DNA of 64,000 nucleotides from Annulohypoxylon bovei var. microspora (taxonomy: Eukaryota > Ascomycota > Sordariomycetes > Xylariales > Hypoxylaceae), in NCBI GenBank assembly GCA_022836615.1, contig MU405256.1, positions 206,632-270,631 of the forward strand, in the 5' to 3' direction. Under the pieces are notes generated by a model, which saw only the letters and a program-made list of their open reading frames with translations, did not search any database and was not told where the DNA came from. The stretch's first letter is position 1; each line of letters starts with the position of its first letter. Of the stretch, positions 33,701 to 39,934 are shown one piece after another. The translations under genes and the position numbers were made by a program.

Positions 33701-33897
33701 GAAGAGGTAGAGGAAGAGGAAGATAGAGGCGAGAAGGCACGCGTCTGCTCATCTTGGGGTTCGTCTCGTTCTTCGTAGCGCATTATAGGCATTGGGGCTT
33801 GCTGAATCTGAAGCTGTTCTCGAGAATCCCTTCGCTCTTTGCGCCGGCGGCGAGAGGATTCGGGGCTCCGCCGGCGATGATGCTCGCGGGTCATCAT
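15703..33897 (-). CDS. lah: Leashin (Woronin-body tether), giant 'involucrin repeat' protein of about 6,030 aa
   Basis: One 18.2-kb frame on the minus strand, with a single deduced intron at 17230-17331 (GTAAGT donor, GCTAAC branch, CTGCAG acceptor; 102 bp, so the frame stays open through it). Exons 33897-17332 and 17229-15703 give about 6,030 residues. The N-terminus is basic and Arg/Ser-rich, with the blocks KKKKKRLLRFGNSSSSS (near 100) and TDEEILELGRKFAEIARQQN (near 150) and an Ala/Gly hydrophobic stretch near 425. The middle, about 1,200-5,000, is disordered, rich in Glu/Pro/Gln/Ser, and dotted with more than a dozen Lys-rich blocks (KKSKKDKKKKR type). The C-terminus has a coiled coil (about 5,540-5,700) and a conserved globular part containing MNMIWEFVFTRYLFGMDREQ. 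This is the architecture of leashin/Lah, whose N-terminus binds the Woronin-body membrane protein WSC and whose C-terminal part locates to the septal pore. The assignment rests on architecture and recalled conservation; undetected small introns remain possible. Confidence 0.82.
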   Translation of the reverse strand: MMTREHHRRRSPESSRRRRKERRDSREQLQIQQAPMPIMRYEERDEPQDEQTRAFSPLSSSSSTSSSLLNISRPLQRFGLGKFFGGGQKQHRVKKKKKRLLRFGNSSSSSVGSDLAYGKGYIEKRRSREFSPPTSSHGRPSLSRRAQTDEEILELGRKFAEIARQQNAEDLRAAGRNRPSTLVGAAAALTHFRRTNSGNSNRGIGSSKPRRDSSPDDSEWESADDDDDDSSSSEFDSGLAYGSGLSLPAPAAPPPQSPPRLLSSPRSLQSPQQSPPLHRKPSVVDPNLFGPVNSLHGYVETPCGFEKVDRSSISAPRRPYEPSIPPSEVLSETRPLQRLYPVPTSDPGNFDAGGSVVSSLRELPTRARPAPVPIQPPPIQQPRPIAPVSRKVLDSVETDPGYSERSSSKSAIGEAAIAGVAGAAIGAALSSGRRDDRDRREGRRDRDGKRRSKRSDAGLKDERNEKRKSHEDLGESREAREERVERRREKRSELDRESERERLWREKVVPELKRESEEKRRRDDHDHDHDNVHDRREDERKEDKEIDHREVSGEETRDRRRDKDRASRSTVENYKRLEGSGYPPQDGPIDPFQFQVPDDAFPTPLYTTPKRPLTPNVVTVDREPDFSRFELRQDDTRSQERLSRRDSYERELRDAHDVYEATEHATAPVSGAAFAAATAAVLAEERRGRSHSRGGDASSRNRSRRGESPKRERDTVQEDANRYYREAELARRIKEEDERTRASAESSVVDKWKKRERKKAAVEIVQPPEMDHPKRKSPYDGPDADVRIDNVLQHPNELSRFRVPDIKGLSEPPLFKVRDPSAERERPMLNIVRPTPVPSPMPEDKWSAKESSVSAKKVDVPRSKPTPDTVTESGVEISPAPPTPKVVSWGENQTKHYVVESPEREDDPYSGAKIVTPATTPRARRRSTWDKITAAIGGANDEVTSSGISDRVVDTDPTKTRRASRDQTNRRASAEIKSAYDSPPIPGPKPSSLRSAQMPGTFAEDPAFTANIAAALEGSGFDPNIVIDDVSFHRRDSPPGSNDPGVYQVPFVESVIDLGTTVAPRPAVSQNDQEHGFVIGEVPETPSDEKDISTDNSRILSELNKKERRKQEKFIERDGYEKPKIIVDDSKAADTSRSVAEDDWDTSSSKLSKKERKRREKVARSQSLDDGIALDDASRKDQELEAEFMGAAALDEEESSSLKKKKKSKRAVVVQEGSRQPDVAESSKVIVPVDAFQDVQDAKAMERPTITIPANAFQDVQDAKTVQLDDTWDLQKNKSESKHDPEIYDLSSRSVSKPEHLEERARDLVDNKASSIPDDERDSPRKNSRRSKRDSGAYESPSRPAPLSELSMESSYRVVDADSIPATEEEWGTPKKSTKKSKRDSEIYDSPSRSVLISEPSLEIVRRDTEPDTTSVPDDDQNLFNKRRSRRGTIDDEFAASPAQSIADWDTPKESRKSKRDSITYDSPSRVESSEYIVESPKEVTEPFSDWRSEKTTVTEGEPSTPKKSKKKSKRDSTIHEELPSTPVSRSAAPSEVSVSSSRKSKRDSGVYDSPSRSAPVSDIGADSPKKGKKKKKRSSTPGGFPEDDGKPGESEPPDRGKDRFDSSDREISSILSDPSRYDDQRPGQGRAKFDIPDDDKSVASVPSGADRKDRKSSKSDKDKRIGGNSSFFDRFKSSIGIAEEKERSRKSEEDKKNSFLDNADTLGAGVGSMGVANTPSFSDFRSNAINAPSEEETQIVPSTPERQSTLPLEAEFIDPEIAPREIRPAIDPKYGDLLPLPPSRPGSPVPELSDDFPNLPESRPETPEHERHLREIHSHIRRRSAHETPTTRPRTPSQSAIPIQFRLGHRHTPSNGRSSPLASPIIGNSEIGSESRSRSRPISWEGAREFKPLLLLQRASRGSIGSIGSLEISSSPERESPLRDVSPSESEIHEHRSQSLRRLLAESPDRNSSLRDSAFTTPAYTTLGVSTPSEPIPAFEATHVTEISQASEDSPAIRLPYESTHQRDIEVDDFHLAPVPEQPILEAAEDAELPLPNPEPVETTLSADELSPLTAKRHSDVHFPQSQPALAETWERTDLNATAETPLESNVEVVVPKIETTEPTMREPEPATVHEDRDLNQENDFVDSLEAQDKDMLVSHLFPEAEASKSVDTLHTALSHIEDTETNETISLLEQAQSDDQVQERKWIEDEEILPEISTDAEVPQVQQEARPSSNATEQFPTTRQDEESVPVEDLEDEVQETSRQAENSDTRRVMPSPFQRLDQGGWLNSFRSSWGTGLLPRPWRLPEATDNKDKEKDTESSTAADAPEPSSLESREVQPSEETPKEITATPKPEPEASIIQETVSSGSKRGKKNKHKSQVVEPSLDQPIVADIEDASLDMTPSQPTENDQPNPAIPQESLDVQPITYTQDDQPDPVIPQEPLDIETVVMDTRDADLDKPPVQLTEDDQPDVIIPQESLHVLPVVTDAQDVSIDKTSTQLTGGDQPEDQPDIQPDILTDVQPEVQPEVQPDVQPDVQPDVVFPQELLDVQPVLTDTQGTNLDKIPPQPTGDDQPDIEPNIESSVQPIIEPDLNIPQESFDVQPIVTDTQDIDLNMTSTQPTQDDQQDMVIPQEAPDSQLSLIEEAPAQGEAVVTQEPAETEKKSSAVEKEPAVELETPINEPLLKPEPELEPTATENEPSTLEARIDTQLASLTAEPEITLVEPQTVIESENPTPQLEQPILEAETFTTKPESITVEPVVSAVEEPIISEPETKETTTTEAGTNEAAIPELDTTSVEKETPPVETESTVAESETPPSKLELIGEPEPTVIEREPVVAEQVTPIAEVEPSVDEAAPSPIEKEPAFTKEELPIVEDENVETPAPLLEPPSSASKKEKKKKKKKGKKQQSSENDQDEPATPLEESMQLGEQSTEGSILEKPNVLPVESQTSSQEQPVVADTLDISLDKDPTQQDQPDTLAPHESRDVQPSLPEEIPSTPKKSKKKKKGKKAQTLELESGAEITSEQIPTQEEKSQSLPVETPCLPVVQEAEAVPQPESHIPHSLPIEDVEGLADRTETEHQLLPPSEEKSISQDIPSEKHQALGEFDLNEETSRQLISPNEPVVPVSTGPDADNLNDHQPIVPSDVRQEEQALSTPKPVLEEVQLPSEIIKSEETTEFSISHEDLKAEQQHEGQHTLMETSSESPVVQDSKSLEQVNVDESLLQPNVLLSGEHARDQQVPASIAPLETPLSGPNLAESSQDKSPEQIEALQEPSAVTVVADEPQSSNLPTEPIVEQPQEMALPQEELGGKKKGKKKKKRQDTLETMGTPLDTPVDTPVDTDTVQELAPQIIPSETIVDEPLVASEVQESPPQELTGLAGDDSLPEPTKSSKKSKKGKKKRQKSDATDLADEPETPKADAHMPEPIPVQDNTPASIISEPVIENATQSEAVTPVAEDQAKGTLPILSSENQDQEPVPQTEEPVQPSEKPNDILQAVNPEEQAEPAPSEELPQPEELVQSTEISQLEAPLELGEPVQIQEPVILEEPPQPEPLSNVEESLGLEELAQAEEPTKLEEFMQPKPTLEAPSTIEEVELSSETAGDVIQDINSGNQAGSIQIEELSKPDESLQSTEPTQLETFEVSEPIADQAEPIGDDNVLPEDSSSKKYEEEGKETRQTIDAPALTDEPESSKSVEELTAVETGAENRQIVDDFHIPTSDLSPAAGDQLEEAQAPEPESSPSKKQAKKDKKKKKKRGSVQNEPVASDIPQDAPQDAPQTLDAQPITNEQHSANDEVTPQIEPSTNIDTIAGDTQVNEARDDPDGIGLTIEQSDSVKEQSQLLADAEEAPTSPTVTPEISAEPSTVSEEIEQSKKEELESVSTSTSTKKSKKDKKKKRQSVQLAESPEQSTMEAPIDPGVDFPASDTTFNPDWASVGIPPPPDFWSKPESHHNDESGDVDNSLIPEKDPFRDEAIDPLDQLIQHVESKQKSDVPIDEEDKLKSQHTNVSTILEDIEVNEPKDQLPVETSPKDDLDNVQQHLDEVTPTELQNIDQKSPMETTIVQEPTVFDESQVAIVQSDSDTLPAGSSTTEVIQPRDETEQPAEAQTEADVVVIPQVDEPTSIAPTGVEDGQSREPEVDSQPIVVDTPTTVTDTTRPEDTLPEVSTPKKKSKKKKKRASQVDLELESGTATPAEPQEQEPQTQPMPPAEAPVQKPMDQPESEPILEEPMSVKEEIPEVLPEVLPEVVTDKKSKKERRKAKKLAESTIESEPQRDLQTENELAGPAGTEAGSSHIEQPMEQPMEQPTEQPSEQPAEQPTEPMKLISEVDLPITDTISEDLQGENLQPPVVEAEPPTHLHKKDHVVDVIENIEGETTIPTNQEQSLSKSEQDLTISPESENVAKDIPMDKSIDSSNQLVEHIESKQELDLPINEEDKSKSQDTNISTILEPSTRIDKDHVVNVTEHLEEDTSKPVDQEQGLPNPEQDLIVSPESDNVAKDTPIGDIADTTADAIAIEVPQERLNDTTGLPMKVLEQGEEETESLTTPKLDNQEVSPSDSISRDLSESKNQGEIATSREPLVVEEQQQVEPSDIPESSKIPETKDIQQQEQLPANQHEKPDATVPKEPEPQPSPISRKKSKKDKKKKRASVQAESEPVSGTQTPSNQETIPGGESSTTNTAEPLSREPVETKANEGEWPESPAKSKKDKKRRKASGTSTPMGSMEGVPANAPWNTTTEENAPGELTQEEILEVEGQSSTKDIQEEPSPHPENQDENAEDFNISHLVKETIADSENNQLATPTEDEHRAQRDEAPANEPAQDIQGHVELSAPVSPPRTPLTTATPMIDVDLSPAQLSSHVEHDRPFDQSPQPGKKAKTHLSSDDAMVSKPLSAQPDIPLQNFESSTDEVPELLQPLDQHMTGAKNGDVFQQDITPSREIAASYLESQPVSIGDKHATMEEDKLIEQISNAGLLPAITPQREIAASYFEGRSINEIQTDENKLEDNAESVAGGAQITLDEDTSTSHLEPQPSQQQPEQVEEKTQPTTPEIAREPSPARNAAPSAREIAATLMESRPKSSRKQVEALKDPGSSTEDVSATFPTGGVSLLTEKSNDSIRDNKGKKQQKHVDKKPSITEDMLDDLTLRESSEHKILEEGGRLDTRPSAEAKEDTRIPSSEPLETQPQLPGDLPRQDSFPENIESPVVGREVQRDLPEPRDSSQEIATPREPPTSEIIKNIDDLDTSENIDEAPKSAKEYKVDEALLKSLSPRPNLDFSSSGRNSPRVLPPVEEETREDLEKERGSQARDGPKRSSITIEPNRDSGFSTDSPHPKRRSLVDSTLRDSGVHLRDWTDGAPKKTGELPEEEQGSAVRTPQPNEKRSKKLGLGSDTPKLETPVTRSQEDGVQVATDPKKLPSSSSSRSSSKGYGDVGQQRSVSENISRSTTPRTEGLPQPRRSASNMSISRFNRTRTPDPLRFRPESPGSPAFRSGNNTPPLLRRVDRRMSGDLRSLSSNLPNNDEARENRENLHSNQNQSTIPIANEGRVRAKDMTDVYVSNYVYTASFISIFPSLNTNDEMGTILFANTHLQDGYGEGRIGSPRSPTRPQSMRRRQSMQVLELESRVEQLIAENRALADAKIHAEHNINNQAVSAITERDAEIESLKASLEWLRKEVTRLTEINEGLHSANNVLALQHNEKYGQLESRHASTSKQLEEQRFAQDRFTRTLEQKDAEIQELRAQLEATKEQVREMQQQILATKPPDAEFLRLKDEDHFDHRCQQLCSHVQQWVLRFSKFSDMRACRLTSEINDEKIIDRLDNSVLDGSDVDSYLGDRVRRRDIFMSMTMNMIWEFVFTRYLFGMDREQRQKLKSLEKLLQEVGPPQAVRQWRAVTLTLLSKRPAFGDQRNQDTEAVVQAIFQTLCMILPPPSNLEAQIQSQLRRVMREAVDLSIEMRTQRAEYMMLPPLQPEYDANGDLARTVSFNAALMNERSGDKKSNDQYAADGAVVRTVLFPLVVKKGDDNGVGDEEIVICPAQVLVAKPAGHAPARMVTPSSDAGGVPLSRGATPSMSVAGQSSVSVQMQDAPLPMPTPPHERDYI
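26040..26810 (-). repeat. Degenerate DDQPD…IPQE…DVQP coding repeats in leashin
   Basis: Over roughly 250 residues (about 2,360-2,620) a module of about 40 residues recurs: DDQPD-x2-IPQES-x-DVQP-x-VTDTQD-x2-LDK-x2-xQPT. At least six copies can be followed, some shortened. They sit in the middle of the disordered region and probably act as spacer; copy number likely varies between strains. Confidence 0.8.
26341..26400 (-). repeat. 12-bp minisatellite, five copies, encodes (Gln-Pro-Asp/Glu-Val)n
   Basis: Five head-to-tail units of AGGTTGGACATC with one-base variants fill exactly 60 bases, adding Asp/Glu-Val-Gln-Pro tetrads inside the leashin repeat region. The unit is a multiple of three, so slippage keeps the frame. 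Confidence 0.93.
29200..30080 (-). repeat. SKRDS…YDSPSRS coding repeats in leashin
   Basis: Five or six copies of a module S(R/K)KSKRDS-x2-YDSPSRS, about 150-250 bp apart, are read on the minus strand (near 30030, 29890, 29740, 29505, 29350 and 29250), residues about 1,280-1,560. Each pairs a basic RxS-type site with a Tyr and an SP site, so they look like repeated phosphorylation or docking motifs. This is inference from sequence. Confidence 0.8.
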
Positions 33898-36800
33898 CTT
33901 AAAGGATTGGACTTCCTACGTATGATCGAGTCCATTCAGAAACACTCTCTATAAACAATACTTGGTAAAGAGTATATTAAAAGATTATTAAGGTTGTATG
34001 CCGTCGCAACGGCTCGAAAGTCGAGTATAACGTTGTTTTGTTTAGATCCCGATTACAACTGTGGGGACTTCAATATAGGTAAACGACTAAGGTTCAAACA
34101 TAAAACCGAGCTTTGCTGGCAGCTGGTTGCTCTTGCTCTTGTTTCTTTTGCTATTTTGCAGGGCTGGGAAAGCGGCCCCACATAAGATTTGCTACGCTCT
34201 GGCTCTTAATAAAAACGCTCGGGGCTTCTTGGGGGGGGTTCTTGAGAGAACGGGTGGCTGGGGTTTTTCGCCGCTTCCCACTCCTTGTCGCAAATAATTT
34301 AAAAAGTTGGAAGGAGGCCTTCAGCTCCCAAGATTCAAGAGGGGATTCGGCGATAAACCCATCACGTGCGATACATCCAAAGCTGTTCTGTTACTGGCCA
34401 GCATCGACCCAATTGTCATCCTCCATCGTCAAACCGATCTCAAGATTAATATGGACTGCCACGTCAATGTGCCGCTTGCTAGCCAGTCTTGCCAGTCTTG
34501 CCAGTCTTTGCCTCACACACCCTAAAGCACAGATACAGCACAGATAAAGCACAGACGGATAGGATAATACCCGTCTCTCTATCTGAAGGAAGCTAGGGCT
34601 TAGGCACTCTAGTACCTAGGTAGTAGCCGAAGAGCTGACCGTTCGATAATGAAGCTCTACTCGTCGACTTAGCTGCATAGGTCTGTAGCACCAGACCAGC
34701 GCCCAGGCAGTCGTGTGTCCTGAGGGAATTCGTCTGCTCATTTGAGCGACACCACGTAAAACTAAACTGATGACACGGAGACCTTGGCTATTACATTAGA
34801 TCAATAGCACTTTTCAGTCGGTATGTTTCAATCGGGCGGTAAACTAGACATTCCAATACACATGTCTCGGAGGCCTAAGTTTCGTGGTCGTTGATACATT
34901 TGTATTGAAGACAGTTGTGGCAAAACGTAACATCGATACCTGTTTCGCCTTTCTTCAATCGACGACTCGGGTTTCCGGTTTTCCAATAGGAACCATCGAT
35001 ATGTTCCTATTCGTTAAAGAATTGCAAGGTTATGAGGCTAGTCAACTTTTGAATGCCTACATGCATAGAGCATCAATAACATTGCTTTGGTTTTGTTATA
35101 GAACTTTATTACATGTAAGTTGAAGTCGCAATTAAGCAAACTCCCGTTCTGCCAACTGCCGTGATGAGACGAACGAGTTCGGATTCTTCTCTTACGGATA
35201 CATTGCTAAGGGTTATGAAGACAACCAAGCTGAATCATAGGTACACGACACCACCTATCGACGGGCGAGCTGACTAGATTGTACTATGTAAGTGCCAACT
35301 ACCAACTAGATACACCCACGATGGTTGATACAAGTAATGTAAGCGGCTGAAAACACTTTTAGATACGTGGCTTTATTGCGAGAAAGGGTCATCGGATTAG
35401 GTCTTACAATAAGGAAATAGTTTGTCGTTTAGTGACAGGCTTGTCTAGGTAGATGTTATTCTTTTTCGTTTGCCTACCTACTTACCTAGATGGATATGTA
35501 GGTACCTTTAATAAGGGCAGCAGGGCAGCATATGACTATATTGCTAGGTAATCATGAGTGACACCTAGCCTAGTAAATGCTCGGCCCTATCGTATTTTAT
35601 CATTCTCGTATACTTGTGCCCTAGAAGAGTAGAAGAGATCTAGAACCAGCGAATGATACTTCATTGAGTTAGATGATTTAAGCGCTTTAGTAAATTTTTG
35701 ATATGTAACTGCAGGTAGCCTAATTCGATTCAGTGCCTTTCAACCACATGGTAACAAACTTAATTCTACAAAACCTACGTACATACCTGGTAAACACGTT
35801 TATCTAAACAATTTTAGCTTTGACCCAAAAACATCGAAACAATAAAAATTATACGCAGGTACACATGTAAGGGCCTGAAGTTTAAAGGCTAGGAGTTTCG
35901 AATTGAATTCAAGGCACGTCATCTTGTATCACGACTGCACCGAAGTTCTGGAAACCCTTCACAGGCGCATTCCGAATCTAGCAATCTTGTACAGTAATTA
36001 CATAACTTGAGATAGGCGATCCTTCTCATGTATGGATGCGGCAAAATACGGGGATTTATTGGTCGGCTTGTGCGAGTGGGCTTAAGGTCAACACCATTTA
36101 TTAGCGAGTCAGGTTCACCCATTACTCTCACGTAAAATTGTACTAACATCTGTACTTGGGTATACAACATATGTATACTAAAAGGCGCCCCTTGATATAT
36201 GTACCTACATATATTGATAACTACCTAGGGTATCTAATATATAGAATTGTCAATTGATACCTATTATACTATTCAGATAACGCTCTTAACCATGAAGTGC
36301 ATAAGACCATCCCTTAATAGTATGTATACAGCCATCCCGCAGTTTCCAGACTTGACATCCTTCTGTATTGCTCTTTCTATACCTACAGTACTTCAAAGTT
36401 ATTAAGTTTTAGGACGCAGAATGGAAGCCACTTCAAATCACAACAGCGGCTTGTGGGGGTCCACAGTCCCACTTACAAATTTAATAGATGTAACTCTTGG
36501 CTCTAAGCAATGTCGCGCAGGATGGAGGAAAGAAGAAAAAAATTAATTATTCGGTTCAACGCTAGACTAGGTACCAGATACGGTTACTACACTTATCAAT
36601 AATCCCTGCACATAACCAGAGGGAAAGTATGGAACGACAACATTGAACACCGTTGTTTCTTAAATTCGTCAGTTGTATTGTCGGAGCTGATCTGGTTGAT
36701 CTATTTTTTACCAGATAGCACTTTATTTCCTCTTCCGACGGAAACTTCATTCATAATCGTAATCCGCACAACGCCAATTGTTCTGTCGCAGTTTTGTCAC

Positions 36801-36922
36801 CCCTGAGACATTCGCCTTTGTTACCTTGACTACCTCTGAATCCCTGAAAAAGTGGCTTCAGCCACCTTAACTTTTTATCATCCATCTCCATCTTTGCCTT
36901 AAACTGTCGGCAGCCTCTTGGT
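33898..36922. other. Intergenic, 3 kb, upstream of leashin; no supported gene
   Basis: It holds the leashin promoter and leader at the left (minus strand) and the upstream region of the GT34 gene at the right. Visible features are a CCAGTCTTG direct repeat (three copies at about 34482-34508), a TACCTAGGTA motif near 34614 and AT-rich, TACCTACATA-like sequence at 35450-36250. Short frames inside it have no coding support. Confidence 0.5.
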
Positions 36923-37124
36923 TTGAGGACTGTGGCAGAAGGCACAACAAATCTGGCTCCCATCGACCTTAGCAACGACGTGAATTCTTCCTCTAGCGAC
37001 CGCCCTGCGATCGCCCACCGTCGAAGACGATCCTCTGCAGGTAGCGACTCTGGTAATCGCGTTCCCCCTCTGCGTCTGGGCCACCAGGCCCAGTACTTGC
37101 AGCCAGCTCTAAGTCCTATACCTG
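36923..37124 (+). other. Probable upstream coding exon of the GT34 gene (5' boundary unknown)
   Basis: The frame open from about 36848 to 37124 has a Ser/Arg/Pro-rich translation ending YLQPALSPIPG. A good donor (GTATGT at 37125) and acceptor (CCTCAG at 37208-37213, with a CTAATAC branch) splice it in frame to the sequence before the ATG at 37231, giving SPIPGTPNIPMSLSRSPSPV with no stop. No in-frame ATG lies in the exon, so the true start would be in a further upstream exon. Otherwise this is a spliced 5' leader. Confidence 0.45.
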
Positions 37125-37230
37125 GTATGTTGGCTGCTTACCTACGTTCGCCTACAAGGCTCTAACAAAAAAATCAAAATCGGTCAGTCTCACTAATACG
37201 AGTTACGCCTCAGGCACTCCCAACATCCCG

Positions 37231-38821
37231 ATGTCCTTGAGTAGAAGTCCCTCTCCAGTTCCCGGAGGAGGGTGGTCTTCACCAGGTCTCAATATTAACA
37301 CCAGCGGTCGATCCAGCCCAGCGAAATCGTCCTTCTCAGGTCCTAACGGCGGTTCCGTGACGTGGGAGTCCGCAAGATTAAAGAGTCAGGGTGTCGCCGG
37401 TTATCCGTCATTTTCTACACAAAACCAGGGTTTCTTTACACGACACATGCGCCGCATCTCGAGCAGTTTACCATCCTTTAATGTAGCGACGGACGAAAGA
37501 TACGCGGAAAAGGAGAAGCTCGGACGCGGCAGGTGGAAGATTCCGCTACTAGGAAGAGTCAGAGCAATGATCGCAAGAATGGGTAGGAAGGGGAAGATAC
37601 GTGCGCTTCTAGCGTTACTACTACTCACATGCTACATATTATTCTACATCACACGTGAGTTTTAACTCTAGCTTACACCGTTTAGGTCGCTAATCATCAC
37701 CCAGCCCTTTGGTACCATTGGAGAAGAACGGGCTGGCTAGGAGGCGGGGAAAAGTTTGTTATCATACTTGCCGCAAACATCGGAGGCGGCGTAATGGAAT
37801 GGAAGGGAGCGCGTGAGTGGGCCATTGAAAGAGATAGTGTCAGAAACAAACGAAAGTATGTCGGAAGATGGGGTTACGATCTCGAAGTCGTCGATATGAG
37901 CACCAAGAAGCGGTACGCGCACGAGTGGCGGGAAAGCTGGGAGAAGGTGGACAGTATCAGGAACAGTTTTAGGAAATATCCAAAAGCTGAATGGTGAGCT
38001 AGCGCATACGTACGCGCCGCGAGGCTTTGTCATGCTAACATGCTGCAGGATTTGGTGGCTGGACCTTAACACATTCGTCATGGAACCCTCCTATTCGCTT
38101 CAAAGTCACCTATTCAACAATTTGGAGAAGCACATCTACCGCGACATAAACGACTTCAACCCCCTCAACATATCGCATCCCATTCAAGCGAACTACCTAG
38201 ATCCAGTGTCGACAAGCGCAGTGGGTGACGGAAATGTTGACTCCGTGAACCTCATCCTATCTCAGGACTGCTCGGGATTTAATCTTGGCTCGTTTTTCAT
38301 CAGACGAAGCGAGTGGACCGACCGCTTACTGGATATATGGTGGGATCCAGTAGCATATGAACAGAAGCACATGGAGTGGGAACACAAGGAACAAGATGCG
38401 CTCGAACAACTATACACAACCCAACCGTGGATTCGAAGCCAAACAGCCTTCCTTCCACAACGACTTATCAACAGCTTCCCAACTGGGGCATGTTCTGATA
38501 ACGGAAATGACACTCGCATCCATTATAACGAGAACGATCGAGACTTTGTCGTGAACATGGCAGGTTGCGAGTGGGGTCGTGATTGCTGGGGAGAGATGTA
38601 CAACTTCCGCGAGTTAAGTTATTATCTGAACCGAAATCCTTGGGAACTATTCAAGGAGGACCTAGTCGCTGTTATTTGGTTCAAGTTGACTGGCCAGAAA
38701 GTTAAGTGTACGTATTTGTATTTCCTTCCATTCCCTTGCTTTCTCATATGCAGGTTATCTTTCCTTAACACTCATCCCAATCACCGGCACATTCTTTCTA
38801 CGAACTCCAAATTACATTTGA
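37231..38821 (+). CDS. GT34 alpha-1,6-mannosyltransferase, Mnn10/Mnn11 type
   Basis: Exons 37231-37654, 37705-37993, 38049-38707 and, less surely, 38754-38821 give 479 residues counted from the ATG at 37231. It is a type II Golgi membrane protein: Ser/Pro-rich cytosolic tail, one membrane segment at about 121-140 (RALLALLLLTCYILFYIT), then the luminal GT34 domain. Seen motifs are FVIILAANIGGGVMEWKGAR, the metal/donor-site region IWWLDLNTFVMEPS, QDCSGFNLGSFFIRRSEWTD, WEHKEQDALE and FVVNMAGCEWGRDC. Yeast Mnn10 and Mnn11 belong to the mannan polymerase II complex, which extends the alpha-1,6-mannan backbone of N-glycans. The expected acidic triplet here reads D-L-N. Without the last intron the frame would run to 38865 with an unrelated tail. 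The N-terminus may be longer, as described in the preceding entry. Confidence 0.88.
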
Positions 38822-39934
38822 GAAATTGTTCAAATCAATTACTAACTATAAGGATTATAGTATAGGATAACTCTCTTTCGGCGCAGTCAAAGTCCTGATC
38901 CCGACGAGGTTCCCGGTTTGGATGGTTGGATCGCATTTTTATGTTTCTTTTTGGAAGGTTAGATTATTTCCCCTTGGCCACGAAACCTTGATGTCTTGTC
39001 CTCTATTCCTCATGGCGCGATCAGCAACTTTGCTTGTCGCTCAATATACCCATTTTGCATTGCAATCGGAAAGGACATGTTTAAATCTTCTTCTAAACTT
39101 CACCTAGTAGACAGTCGTAGCTTTCATCAGCTCTCCGTCGATCCAGACCATTCAGAGGAGTGATCTAGCCAGTTCGTTTGAGATTATGAAACGGCCTGGA
39201 GTAAGGGAAAGAGTTGGTGGTTCATGTGCACCTGTATTGTTATGTATAATACCTGATGTCACTCTTGGCATTATGAGAGGATTCAATTATGTTGGGGGGT
39301 CAACTACTACTTGACAGTCTTGTGTTCTTATGCTCTGTAGCAGCACTATGTTTTGAGGGTAACTTGTGCTTCAAATTACGAATATCATATTTTGGTCCAC
39401 TTACATATGAGCCACATATATGTCAGTAGTAGATATATATGTACCAACATGGAATACTTACATGTATGTAAATTGAGTGTCAATGATTTCACGATATGTA
39501 TATATTACGTTTTTCATATGGCAGATTAGTGCTCAAACATCTTGTTTTGATAATCCAAGCAGCGACGTGCGTCTGCTCTTGCCAAACATTCGACCTACTA
39601 CCGTATCATTCAGAAAGACCCTTACAAGTTTGTTTTTCATAGACCGTCGAAACTGCAGGAAGCAAAATAAACTGTACCTTCCAAACGATTTAAACCTTCT
39701 TGAATCTACACATTTAGGTACCTCCTGAAGACGCCTAAGGTACATATGTATTTAACTTATCAATGTCTACCTACTAAGTGTCAACATTATTTAATACAAA
39801 TATCACCTTTCTTCCTATTCCCAAACTTACCCACTAATTTTCAAACCATCTTCTCATCCGCCGCCTCCATTACTAAGGTTCACCCTACCATCTTATTTAC
39901 ATAGCAAAACTATTACACCCATATCATCGCCGAG
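38822..39934. other. Intergenic, 1.1 kb, no supported gene
   Basis: This is AT-rich sequence with TATATGTA-type repeats (about 39400-39500). The + frames at 38922-39107 and 39477-39728 lack coding character. The final 200 bases are CT-rich leader for the MYND gene. Confidence 0.5.
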
